From contig NZ_MDGR01000007.1 in NCBI RefSeq assembly GCF_002742335.1, forward strand, positions 1,616,501 to 1,680,500: a DNA stretch of 64,000 nucleotides. Reading direction: 5' to 3'. The notes below the pieces were generated by a model. It worked only from the letters and a program-made list of their open reading frames with translations. It searched no databases and was not told the DNA's origin. A program made the position numbers and the translations under genes. The DNA comes from Reichenbachiella sp. 5M10. GTDB taxonomy: Bacteria > Bacteroidota > Bacteroidia > Cytophagales > Cyclobacteriaceae. Positions within the stretch are counted from its first letter, which is position 1. Every line of letters starts with the position of its first letter. Positions 9,278 to 17,918 of the stretch are shown here, in pieces.

Positions 9278-11122
9278 ATGATGAGGATTCTAAAAATATG
9301 GATGATGGTGTTCTTGCCAACCCTAGCGATGGCACAGGATAGATGGCAACAGCGTGTAGAGTACAAGATGGAAATTGAGATGGATGCAGAAGCCAATCGC
9401 TTTACGGGCGTGCAAGAGCTCAAGTATTTCAACAATTCTCCAGACACACTTGACAGAGTATATTATCATTTGTATTTCAATGCCTTTCAGCCAGGCAGTA
9501 TGATGGATGTGAGGAGCAGGACACTGCCAGACCCAGATCGCCGTGTGAAGGATCGTATTTATCACCTCGATGAGGAGGAGATTGGCTTCCACCACATCCA
9601 GTCTCTCAAGCAGGACGGAAAAAAACTCGACTATACTATTGATGGTACAATCATGATTGTCTACTTGCGCAAACCAATACTGCCAGGAGCTACGACGGTG
9701 TTTGATATGACGTTTGACAGTCAAGTACCGTTGCAGATACGTCGTACCGGTCGTGACAACAGCGAAGGGGTTCGTCTCTCGATGGCACAGTGGTATCCTA
9801 AAATGGCGGAATACGACCGTAGTGGATGGCACACGCATCCCTACATCGCCCGTGAGTTTTATGCCCCATGGGGAGATTTTGATGTCAAGATATCTATAGA
9901 CAGTGCCTATACTGTAGCAGCCACAGGCTTGCTCCAAAATGCCGGCCAGATCGGCAAGGGCTACAGCGATGCGACGCCTTCAAGCTCGCGATTGACCTAT
10001 CATTTCAAAGCGGACAATGTACATGACTTTGTCTGGGCAGCTGATCAAGACTATGCGCACGATATCGTACAGATGAGAGAGGGGTTGGTGTTCCATTATT
10101 TCTACCAAAAGGATACGTTGGTCGATACCTGGAAGGGGATGCAGACATACATCAAAAAGGCCATGCCGTTCATAGAGGAGCATTTTGGAGCATACGGTTA
10201 TTCGAGCTACTCGGTCATCCAAGGAGGAGACGGGGGGATGGAGTACCCGATGGCGACTCTCATTACAGGACACAGAAATCTCGGTAGTCTGGTCGGGGTG
10301 ACAATCCACGAAATGATGCACAGTTGGTACCAGATGATGATGGCGACCAACGAGAGCTACTATGCATGGATGGACGAAGGGTTCACGACGTATGCGTCTA
10401 ATTTGACAATGGACTACTTGTTTAACCCAAACTACCCCAAAATGAACCCGCATGCTGCCAATATGCGAGGCTATCGCCGATTGGTTGAGTCAGGAGCCGA
10501 AGAGCCTTTGACGACACACTCAGATATGTTTAGTACCAATGCTGCGTATAGTACGGCTGCCTATTCCAAGGGAGCGATCACTGTGCGTCAGTTGGAGTAC
10601 ATCGTAGGTACTGAAAACCTCCAAGCAGGTTTGCTACAGTATTATAAGCAGTGGAGATTCAAACATCCAGATATGCTTGACTTCCAAAAAGTCATAGAAA
10701 AACAAAGCGACATTGAACTGGATTGGTATTTTGATTTTTGGGTAAAAACTACCAAGACAATTGACTATAGTATCAACCAAGTCTATGCACAGGACCGCAA
10801 GACACACATACAATTGGAGCGCATTGGAGAGATGCCGATGCCTGTAGATATCAAAGTGACTACTCAGTCAGGAGACGAAAAGTGGTACCACATTTCTCTC
10901 GGACTGATGCGTGGGGCCAAACCGATAGCCAAGGGAGCAGAGCAGTTGACCAATTGGCCGTGGGTGTATCCCTATTATTCGTTTGAGATAGACATGCCTT
11001 TGTCCGAGATTGCCAAAATCGAGGTAGACCCTTATCAATATACCGCAGATATGAATACCGAAAATAATGTTTATCCCCTCAAATCATCAACTGTAGAATT
11101 AAAAGGTGTAATTCAAGAATAA
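9278..11122 (+). CDS. M1 family zinc metallopeptidase
   Basis: I place the start at the ATG at 9278; the frame opens further upstream but only the later start gives a clean signal peptide (MMRILKIWMMVFLPTLAMAQ). In this numbering the zinc site is HEMMH at 344-348 with the third ligand Glu367 in WMDEGF, exactly the HEXXH-X18-E spacing of gluzincins, and the substrate-binding GGMEYP motif lies about 30 residues before. Length 615 residues fits Bacteroidota secreted M1 aminopeptidase-like proteins. It probably trims peptides in the periplasm or outside the cell. Confidence 0.9.
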   Translation: MMRILKIWMMVFLPTLAMAQDRWQQRVEYKMEIEMDAEANRFTGVQELKYFNNSPDTLDRVYYHLYFNAFQPGSMMDVRSRTLPDPDRRVKDRIYHLDEEEIGFHHIQSLKQDGKKLDYTIDGTIMIVYLRKPILPGATTVFDMTFDSQVPLQIRRTGRDNSEGVRLSMAQWYPKMAEYDRSGWHTHPYIAREFYAPWGDFDVKISIDSAYTVAATGLLQNAGQIGKGYSDATPSSSRLTYHFKADNVHDFVWAADQDYAHDIVQMREGLVFHYFYQKDTLVDTWKGMQTYIKKAMPFIEEHFGAYGYSSYSVIQGGDGGMEYPMATLITGHRNLGSLVGVTIHEMMHSWYQMMMATNESYYAWMDEGFTTYASNLTMDYLFNPNYPKMNPHAANMRGYRRLVESGAEEPLTTHSDMFSTNAAYSTAAYSKGAITVRQLEYIVGTENLQAGLLQYYKQWRFKHPDMLDFQKVIEKQSDIELDWYFDFWVKTTKTIDYSINQVYAQDRKTHIQLERIGEMPMPVDIKVTTQSGDEKWYHISLGLMRGAKPIAKGAEQLTNWPWVYPYYSFEIDMPLSEIAKIEVDPYQYTADMNTENNVYPLKSSTVELKGVIQE

Positions 11123-11126
11123 GACG

Positions 11127-11134
11127 TAGATTTG
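11127..11134 (+). promoter_or_regulatory. -7 box (TAGATTTG) before the helicase gene
   Basis: TAGATTTG matches TAnnTTTG and lies directly after the peptidase stop and 25 bp before the helicase start. No convincing -33 element. Confidence 0.4.
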
Positions 11135-11159
11135 ACATTTACCAAATCATTGAGATAAA

Positions 11160-12383
11160 TTGAAATTTAAAGAAGTTGGCATCCAGAGCCCTGTCCTAGA
11201 GGGGATTGAGGCAATGGGTTTTGAGAACACGACGCCCATTCAAGAGAAGGCGATCCCAGTCATATTGGAAGGAAAGGATTTGATTGCCTGTGCACAGACA
11301 GGGACAGGGAAGACCGCAGCGTTCCTTTTGCCGACCATTCAGCAGATTCAGAACCAGCAGAGTCACGGATCTATCGACGCATTGATCATCGTACCGACGC
11401 GTGAGTTGGCTATTCAGATCGATCAGCAGATGCAAGGACTGGGGTATTTCGTAGACATCAGCTCGCTTGCCATCTATGGCGGAGGAGATGGCGCGTCATG
11501 GGATGTGCAGAAAAAAGCATTGGTCAATGGAGCCAATATTATCATTGCTACGCCAGGTCGATTGATTGCTCACCTCAATCAAGAGTATGTAGATCTATCC
11601 AAGGTCAGACACTTTATCCTCGATGAAGCTGATCGTATGCTTGATATGGGGTTTTATGATGACATTAAGAAAATCATGGAAGGCTTGCCTGTCAAAAGAC
11701 AGAACTTGATGTTTTCGGCAACTATGCCTCCCAAAATGCGGAAATTGGCCAAAGAAGTACTCAACGAAAACCCTGAGGAGATCAATATTGCAATATCCAA
11801 GCCGAGTGAAGCAATCGTACAGGCAGCATTCATGACATACGATGGGCAGAAACTGGACTTGATCAAACACTTGCTTACCGCAAAACCTTTGGATAGTGTC
11901 TTTGTCTTTTTGTCCAAGAAAACAGAGGTCGATAGAGCAGCAGCAGAAATACGAAAACTTGGTATCAATGCTGCACCAATACACTCTGGATTGGAGCAAT
12001 CCAAAAGGGAGACCGTCTTGCAGGATTTTATCAACAAGAAAATCAACGTCCTTGTAGCAACTGATGTAATGAGCCGTGGAATTGACATCAAAGGTATCGA
12101 CATGGTGATCAACTACAATGTCCCTGGTGATGCAGAGGACTATGTGCACCGTATCGGACGGACAGGTAGAGCTGAATCCAAAGGGATCGCCTTTACATTC
12201 GTCAATGAAGACGATATGTTCAAGTTTAGTAAAATAGAGGAATTGATAGAAAAGGAGATTCTCAAAGTGCCCCTGCCACAACACATAGGAGAGGGCCCCG
12301 TGTACAATCCCCAATCGAGTGCTAAAAATAAAGGCAACGGAGGGCGTCCAAAGCGTGGGTTTTCAAATAGAAAAAAGAGATAA
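11160..12383 (+). CDS. rhlE: DEAD-box ATP-dependent RNA helicase (RhlE type)
   Basis: A 407-residue helicase. The start is a TTG at 11160, chosen because it gives the usual MKF-type N-terminus of RhlE proteins. Motifs in order: Q motif around residue 27 (TTPIQEKAIP), Walker A AQTGTGKT with Lys51, PTRELAIQ, TPGRL, DEAD in FILDEADRMLDMGF, SAT, and the C-terminal helicase motifs DVMSRGIDIKG and HRIGRTGR. A short basic tail (KRGFSNRKKR) may bind RNA. It probably unwinds structured RNA in ribosome assembly or at low temperature. An autonomous -7 box lies in the short upstream gap. Confidence 0.93.
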   Translation: MKFKEVGIQSPVLEGIEAMGFENTTPIQEKAIPVILEGKDLIACAQTGTGKTAAFLLPTIQQIQNQQSHGSIDALIIVPTRELAIQIDQQMQGLGYFVDISSLAIYGGGDGASWDVQKKALVNGANIIIATPGRLIAHLNQEYVDLSKVRHFILDEADRMLDMGFYDDIKKIMEGLPVKRQNLMFSATMPPKMRKLAKEVLNENPEEINIAISKPSEAIVQAAFMTYDGQKLDLIKHLLTAKPLDSVFVFLSKKTEVDRAAAEIRKLGINAAPIHSGLEQSKRETVLQDFINKKINVLVATDVMSRGIDIKGIDMVINYNVPGDAEDYVHRIGRTGRAESKGIAFTFVNEDDMFKFSKIEELIEKEILKVPLPQHIGEGPVYNPQSSAKNKGNGGRPKRGFSNRKKR

Positions 12384-12495
12384 GCTAAAATAATTAGTAT
12401 TACTTTTTGTTTGCTAAAATTTATAGTCTAATTTTATTGTCATTATTAGCTGATAATACCTTTTGTGTATCATTAATTGACAAAAAAAATTAGCA

Positions 12496-12777
12496 ATGGA
12501 AGAATATCACGTAGGAGGAGACTATAAGTTGAGGTTGTCCTCCAAAAAATTGAAGTCAGGGAAATGTCAAGTGAAGTTTCATGCTTCGCTGGAAACGAAA
12601 AAGAACATGTATGGGTATGTATTGGCAGATTCAGGTGAGACTTTGCGCAATGTGGTAGAAAAAATCTACTTGCGTTTGGATCAGTTCAAGAACAAACGAA
12701 ACGCCCATCATATCAATTTGTATTCTATTGGTCAGCACTGCAGCAAAGACAATGGAATCATTATGTTTGATGCTTGA
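12496..12777 (+). CDS. Small conserved-looking hypothetical protein
   Basis: A 93-residue soluble protein with no signal peptide, membrane segment or recognised domain. It is fairly basic in the first half (KLRLSSKKLKSGK) with His and Cys near the end. The 16-bp gap to the XRE/S24 regulator gene suggests co-transcription. I do not recognise the family. Confidence 0.6.
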   Translation: MEEYHVGGDYKLRLSSKKLKSGKCQVKFHASLETKKNMYGYVLADSGETLRNVVEKIYLRLDQFKNKRNAHHINLYSIGQHCSKDNGIIMFDA

Positions 12778-12793
12778 TCCTAAGAGATAGAAT

Positions 12794-13585
12794 ATGGAAG
12801 TGGCTAAACTGAACGAGAATATCAAATACCTAAGAAAGAAGTTTGGGTATACGCAGGAGACATTCGCTGTAGCGATAGGAATCAAGCGGTCACTCGTAGG
12901 AGCGTATGAGGAGGGTAGAGCTGATCCTCGCCTTGCTAATCTGCTGAGAATGTCAGAACTTTTTAATGTAAGTGTGGACACGTTGATTAGTCAAGATGTG
13001 TCCAGTCTGCCAGAGGATGAGTTGTATATCCGCAATCAAGAAGCGAAGGTGTTGTCCATCACTGTAGACAGTGAGGATAATGAGAATATCGAATTGATTC
13101 CTCAAAAAGCATCGGCGGGATACTTGAATGGCTATGCTGATCCCGAGTATATCGAAAATTTACCGAAGTTTCAGTTGCCTATGTTGCCTCAGAATGCTAC
13201 GTATCGAGCTTTTGAGATCTCAGGGGATTCGATGCTGCCATTGTTGCCTGGTACGATTATTATCGGAAAGTATATTGAGCGTGTCTCGGATATTAAGAAT
13301 GGTAAAACCTATGTCTTGCTGAGCAAAGAAGAGGGTGTGGTGTATAAGCGAGTGTTCAACTATGTGGATGAGAATGGGATGCTGTTTTTGGTCTCAGACA
13401 ACAAGACATACTCTCCCTACCAAGTAGAAGCCAAAAACATCATTGAGGTGTGGGAGTCCAAGGCCTTTATTAGTATTGATTTTCCGGACCCATCTACAGC
13501 CGTGCCAGAGATGAATATCAGTGAGCTCACGGGTATTGTCGCCAATCTTCAAAATGAAATTGTAAAGCTGAAGGAAGGGAAATAA
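12794..13585 (+). CDS. XRE-family transcriptional regulator with S24 (LexA/CI-like) peptidase domain
   Basis: A 263-residue protein. Residues about 7-65 form an XRE/Cro-CI helix-turn-helix (YTQETFAVAIGIKRSLVGAY). The C-terminal half is an S24 domain with the catalytic serine in SGDSM (Ser146) and the general-base lysine in VVYKRV (Lys185). An Ala-Gly pair at 108-109 (KASAGY) is a candidate self-cleavage site. The family acts as repressors released by autoproteolysis or uses the S24 fold for dimerisation. No prophage genes are nearby, so a phage repressor is unlikely. Confidence 0.87.
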   Translation: MEVAKLNENIKYLRKKFGYTQETFAVAIGIKRSLVGAYEEGRADPRLANLLRMSELFNVSVDTLISQDVSSLPEDELYIRNQEAKVLSITVDSEDNENIELIPQKASAGYLNGYADPEYIENLPKFQLPMLPQNATYRAFEISGDSMLPLLPGTIIIGKYIERVSDIKNGKTYVLLSKEEGVVYKRVFNYVDENGMLFLVSDNKTYSPYQVEAKNIIEVWESKAFISIDFPDPSTAVPEMNISELTGIVANLQNEIVKLKEGK

Positions 13586-13599
13586 GAAAGGGTGTTGGG

Positions 13600-14766
13600 T
13601 TAGAATCCTATTTCTGCCTGGCACATGAATAACAATTCATTTGCTCCTCCATGGTTTTGGATATAAGAAGCACTGCTTTGCAATTTTAGTGTATGACCTG
13701 AGATATACTTGGAGAGATTGAGTGTGATGATTTCTGAATCTGGGGATATATCTACACTTTTGGGTCTATTGATGACGTATCTTCCTGCAATCTCTATGTT
13801 GTTTTTGAACAAGTAGCCTGTGGAGAAGTTGAAAGCCTCACCCATGTAGAAGTAACGTTGACTACCTAGCTCATCTAGACCAAAGGCAGGCCCGTTGGCT
13901 ATGCGTCTATTGGCATACTCTGACATGATACTGAAGCCATGATACTTGAACATCAGGTCTGCATACCAACTGCTGATGTCTACATGTGTATCAAGGAATC
14001 GTCCCAATTGTCCTCTTTCTCTGTTGTTGTTGTCATTGAAGTCATAAGTGATGCCCACGGATAGTTTTGGTTTGGGCTCTCTCATCAAATCTCCTCCAAA
14101 ATAATCTCCTTTCTTCTTGAACTTTCCAAAGGGTAGGAACTCTATTCGTGCCGTGTAATCATATCCTTGGATATTGGAAGCGGTGACGTTTCTTCCTTCT
14201 CCCATGGAGATAGAACCAATCTCTCGAACTACCCAGTCACCTATCTCGTGTTCGTGGTGGAGTTGTAGGCCCATGTCCCTATCTAGGTTATAAAAGGCGT
14301 TGAGTTCACTACGCTCGGTGAACTGCATGGCTCCCGAAGAAATAACCCTTTCGCGGTTGCCGGGGAGTTTGGTTTGTCCTGCCCAGAGTACCCAGCCTTC
14401 TTTGAACTCCCATTTTAGTACAGCATCCAATACTATATTGGCCGCACCACTGTTCTCATTGTAGAAGTTTCCTTGGTCTCTATTGGATAATCCAAGCTCA
14501 ATTTTATATTGGATCGTAGGATCGTAGATGAATCCTTTGAACTTGATTCGGTACCGTCTGATGAGAAAGTTGTCGGTGTAGGAGTTGTCATCCAAGTTGA
14601 CTACTCCAGAGTAGCGCGACTGAAACCGTAGGTTTATTTGTGTACTAAAAGATGAATCTGCAGCAGTGAAACGCAAGCCATTGCCGAGTTTGCTACCTAA
14701 AAAAGTTTGTGCATGTGTAGACATAGTGATGCCAAGAAACACCACTCCCAAAACTAATAATCTCAT
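13600..14766 (-). CDS. Phosphate-selective porin (OprP/OprO-like)
   Basis: A 388-residue outer-membrane beta-barrel with signal peptide (cleavage near STHAQ). The N-terminal GLRFTAADSSFSTQINLRFQ and FLIRRYRIKFKGFIYD segments are typical of the phosphate-selective porin O/P family, and the chain ends in F as outer-membrane barrels do. It follows a Na/Pi cotransporter gene on the same strand with a 96-bp gap, and a second Na/Pi gene is divergent, so a role in phosphate passage across the outer membrane is supported by context. The 3' end lies 14 bp from the convergent regulator gene. Confidence 0.85.
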   Translation of the reverse strand: MRLLVLGVVFLGITMSTHAQTFLGSKLGNGLRFTAADSSFSTQINLRFQSRYSGVVNLDDNSYTDNFLIRRYRIKFKGFIYDPTIQYKIELGLSNRDQGNFYNENSGAANIVLDAVLKWEFKEGWVLWAGQTKLPGNRERVISSGAMQFTERSELNAFYNLDRDMGLQLHHEHEIGDWVVREIGSISMGEGRNVTASNIQGYDYTARIEFLPFGKFKKKGDYFGGDLMREPKPKLSVGITYDFNDNNNRERGQLGRFLDTHVDISSWYADLMFKYHGFSIMSEYANRRIANGPAFGLDELGSQRYFYMGEAFNFSTGYLFKNNIEIAGRYVINRPKSVDISPDSEIITLNLSKYISGHTLKLQSSASYIQNHGGANELLFMCQAEIGF

Positions 14767-14862
14767 TTTCTGAATATGAATTAAGCTGCAAGATTACATA
14801 TTTCTATTCACAATGAGGTAATGATTACTTAACCTAAAAGAAACATAAGAGATAAGAAGAGC

Positions 14863-15984
14863 CTATTGGAAGGTCACGATCTTGTCTAAGAAGATCAAAG
14901 AGAGTGGCAAAACGAAGAAGATAAATAAGATGTAAAAGAAGCCAACTACTTTGTATTGCATGGTCATCATGCCGAATTTACGTGCATAAAGTATGGGTAG
15001 GGTTTTGAGTATGGGGATGATCAGGAATATGATAGCGCCTATGGCATTGAATAAGAAATGTACCAATGCGATATTCATAGCAGCTTCAGATTTGTTGAGC
15101 GCGGCTATGAGTGCAGTGATGGTTGTTCCTACATTGGCCCCAACGATGTAGGGGAAAAGTTTGGCTATTTTGATTTTTTCGGTAGCGCCTAGCGGGACGA
15201 TGATAGTGGTTGTGATTGAGCTAGATTGTATCACAGCTGTCAGCACAGCCCCTAAGCTGAAAGCATTGAAGTTGTTTTTGAAAAACACCTCTTCAAATTT
15301 TTCTTGAGCCGTGCCAATGAGCCTGTTGCTAATGGTCTTGGATATTATTTTGATCGAGAGCAATAGGCTGAGCGTAGAGAGGATGATTAGGATGGACTTG
15401 TATTCTATGATTTGTATGAGGTAGTTGTTGATAGTGTCAAATAACCCGAGGTTTTTGGTCGTAGTGATATATTGCTGTGAGGTGTGAATACCTAGCAGTG
15501 AGGTGATGTGTAGAGATAGGTTGGATAGAATTTGATATTTCCACTCCAGTGGGAATAGGATGATCACAGTCATGATGTTGAAAAAATCATGCATGACACC
15601 TGTAGCTATGGCATTTTTAAATTGTTTGTTGTTGGTAATGTAGGAGAGTGAGACAATGGTGCTAGTCAAGGTTGTTCCGATATTGGCTCCCATGATCATG
15701 GGGACGGCATTTTGTATAGAGAGACTACCAGATGCTACGATTGCTACGATCAGCGAAGTGCTTGTCGAACTGCTTTGGATGACTGCCGTGATGAAGATGC
15801 CAATGAATAGGCTGACAAAAGGATTGGCAATGACTTTGAGTAAGCTAGAGACAGTGTCGCTACTGATGATGTGAAAAGCTTCAGTCATCAGGTCTAGAGA
15901 CCAAAGAAATATAAACAGAGCAATTGCTATACTGAATACGAATTTTAGAATGCTGGCTGTTTTGATTTCTTGTTTTTTGTCCAT
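14863..15984 (-). CDS. Na/Pi cotransporter family protein without PhoU tail
   Basis: A polytopic membrane protein of about 373 residues (start taken at the ATG at 15984 rather than a TTG at 15996). It carries the two inverted QSSS repeats of the Na/Pi (NptA, YjbB) family: VIQSSSTSTS with MGANIGTT in the first half, and VIQSSSITTT with VGANVGTT in the second. It lacks the cytoplasmic PhoU-like domain found in the divergent neighbour. It probably moves phosphate with sodium across the inner membrane and is likely co-transcribed with the downstream porin. Confidence 0.9.
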   Translation of the reverse strand: MDKKQEIKTASILKFVFSIAIALFIFLWSLDLMTEAFHIISSDTVSSLLKVIANPFVSLFIGIFITAVIQSSSTSTSLIVAIVASGSLSIQNAVPMIMGANIGTTLTSTIVSLSYITNNKQFKNAIATGVMHDFFNIMTVIILFPLEWKYQILSNLSLHITSLLGIHTSQQYITTTKNLGLFDTINNYLIQIIEYKSILIILSTLSLLLSIKIISKTISNRLIGTAQEKFEEVFFKNNFNAFSLGAVLTAVIQSSSITTTIIVPLGATEKIKIAKLFPYIVGANVGTTITALIAALNKSEAAMNIALVHFLFNAIGAIIFLIIPILKTLPILYARKFGMMTMQYKVVGFFYILFIFFVLPLSLIFLDKIVTFQ

Positions 15985-16092
15985 AAAGAAGCGCAAAATT
16001 ATACTAAATAGACGGTATGAATATTACGTAATTGTTAACAATGAAAGAGTATTCGAAGGAAGGTAAGGGGATATATTAATATTTACTTAAAA

Positions 16093-16120
16093 TTGAGCAA
16101 GTGAATTATCAATACATTTG
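16093..16120 (+). promoter_or_regulatory. Promoter: TTG -33 and TACATTTG -7
   Basis: TTG at 16093-16095, a 17-bp spacer, and a perfect TAnnTTTG -7 box at 16113-16120, 40 bp before the GTG start of the Na/Pi gene, in a divergent intergenic region. Confidence 0.6.
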
Positions 16121-16160
16121 CAGCATTTATAAATCGAACATAGAATTTAACTAGAGCAAG

Positions 16161-17861
16161 GTGGAATACGGTTTTTTTGATATTTTGGAATTGATTGGAG
16201 CACTTGGGTTTTTCATTTATGGAATGAAGGTCATGAGTGAGTCAATTCAAAAAGTGGCGGGAGATAAGTTGAGGGGTGTCATGAGCTTGATTACTTCCAA
16301 TCGTGTCAGTGGTGTTTTGACGGGTTTTCTAACCACAGCGATCATTCAATCTTCGTCTGCTACCACAGTGATGGTAGTCAGTTTTGTCAATGCAGGTTTG
16401 CTCAAATTGCGTCAAGCGATCAGTGTTATAATGGGAGCCAATATTGGAACTACTGTGACTGCCATTTTGATCTTATTTTTGGGTTTTTCTAAATTTAGTA
16501 TTGCGCATTACACTTTGCCGATAATTGCGTTTGGCTTTCCCTTGTTGTTTGCCAAGAAGTCAGAGTATAAGTATTGGGGTGAGTTTTTGATTGGGTTTGC
16601 CTTGTTGTTTATGGGACTTGATGCGCTCAAAGGTGCCGTGCCTGACCTCAAGAGTAGTCCTGAGGTTTTGGATTGGATTACTTATGTCAATTCGTGGGGT
16701 TTTTTCTCGATCGTGATAGCGGTGCTAATTGGTACGATGCTTACCGTAGTGGTGCAGTCGTCCAGTGCAGCGATGGCGATTACACTGATATTGTGTGACA
16801 AGGGGTTGATTCCTTTTGATATGGCTGCAGGTATAGTATTGGGAGAGAATATAGGGACGACCATTACTGCCAATCTGGCGGCTCTGGTTGGAAATATACA
16901 TGCTAAGCGAGCAGCGAGAGCTCACTTGCTTTTCAATGTTTTAGGAGTGCTTTGGATGTTGATTGTTTTTGGGTTTTATATCAATAGCATCAGTTGGATC
17001 ATGGTGGCTATGGGACAAGGTGATCCGCTCGCAGATTCTCAGGCGGTGAAGTGGGGATTGACCTACTTTCACATTAGTTTCAATATCATCAATACCTTGC
17101 TGATGATTTGGTTTGTGCCACAGATAGAGAAGGCAGTGATCAAGATGGTACCGAGTAAAGATGATGAAGATGAAGAGTTTCATTTGGAATACATTGGAAG
17201 CAACTTGATGCGTACCGCAGAGTTGTCTCTGTTGGAGGCAAAGAAAGAGCTTTCTGTTTTTGGCAAGATTATCAAGAAAATGCATAATTACTCTGTAGAA
17301 CTACTAGAGACAGATAGCCAAAAGAAAATAGAGAAACTACTGGTAAAGATCGAGAAGTACGAGCAGCATACTGATGATCTCGAAATTGAGATTGATGATT
17401 ATTTGGTCAAAGTAGCTGAAGGTAGGCTGTCGGCGAGTTCTTCTGAAGAAATCAGAGCCTTTCTGAGCATCACCAGTGATTTGGAACGTGTGGCGGATAT
17501 CATCATGAGAATGTCTAAAGACGCGAGCAAGAACGCCAAGAAGAAGTTCGAATTTACGAAGGATCAGAGTGCCAACCTGCACAAGTTGACGGAGCTGGTA
17601 GAGAAGGCTATCGCGATGATGCTGACTAACTTGAACAAACCGTATGCTGATGTGACGATGGAAGGAGCAAAAGAATTGGAGCATGCCATCAATGCAAAGA
17701 CGAAGGAGCTCAATAAAGAGTATTTCAAGAAAATAAAAGAGAAGAATTACGACGTGAAAAATGGGGTGGCTTACCGCGATTTGATTTTCTCTTGTGAGAA
17801 AATCGGAGACCATTTGATCAACGTTACAGAAAGTCTATATGATTTGAAGGGACATCACTAA
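16161..17861 (+). CDS. Na/Pi cotransporter family protein with C-terminal PhoU-like domain
   Basis: A 566-residue protein starting at GTG 16161, preceded by a purine-rich GAGCAAG. The membrane part (about 1-320) has both QSSS repeats (IIQSSSATT with MGANIGTT; VVQSSSAA with LGENIGTT). Residues about 340-550 are helical with the PhoU-like pattern (LERVADIIMRMS; CEKIGDHLINV). The PhoU part probably controls transport activity in response to phosphate. With the porin and second cotransporter it makes a phosphate uptake block. Confidence 0.92.
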   Translation: MEYGFFDILELIGALGFFIYGMKVMSESIQKVAGDKLRGVMSLITSNRVSGVLTGFLTTAIIQSSSATTVMVVSFVNAGLLKLRQAISVIMGANIGTTVTAILILFLGFSKFSIAHYTLPIIAFGFPLLFAKKSEYKYWGEFLIGFALLFMGLDALKGAVPDLKSSPEVLDWITYVNSWGFFSIVIAVLIGTMLTVVVQSSSAAMAITLILCDKGLIPFDMAAGIVLGENIGTTITANLAALVGNIHAKRAARAHLLFNVLGVLWMLIVFGFYINSISWIMVAMGQGDPLADSQAVKWGLTYFHISFNIINTLLMIWFVPQIEKAVIKMVPSKDDEDEEFHLEYIGSNLMRTAELSLLEAKKELSVFGKIIKKMHNYSVELLETDSQKKIEKLLVKIEKYEQHTDDLEIEIDDYLVKVAEGRLSASSSEEIRAFLSITSDLERVADIIMRMSKDASKNAKKKFEFTKDQSANLHKLTELVEKAIAMMLTNLNKPYADVTMEGAKELEHAINAKTKELNKEYFKKIKEKNYDVKNGVAYRDLIFSCEKIGDHLINVTESLYDLKGHH

Positions 17862-17884
17862 GGTCTGTTTTTGGACGAGAAGAA

Positions 17885-17918
17885 TATAAAAGCCAATCGA
17901 TTTTGATTGGCTTTTATA
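17885..17918. terminator. Bidirectional terminator between convergent genes
   Basis: TATAAAAGCCAATC (17885-17898) and its perfect complement GATTGGCTTTTATA (17905-17918) around a 6-nt loop, flanked by A and T runs for both strands. It overlaps the stop codon of the minus-strand gene. Confidence 0.9.
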
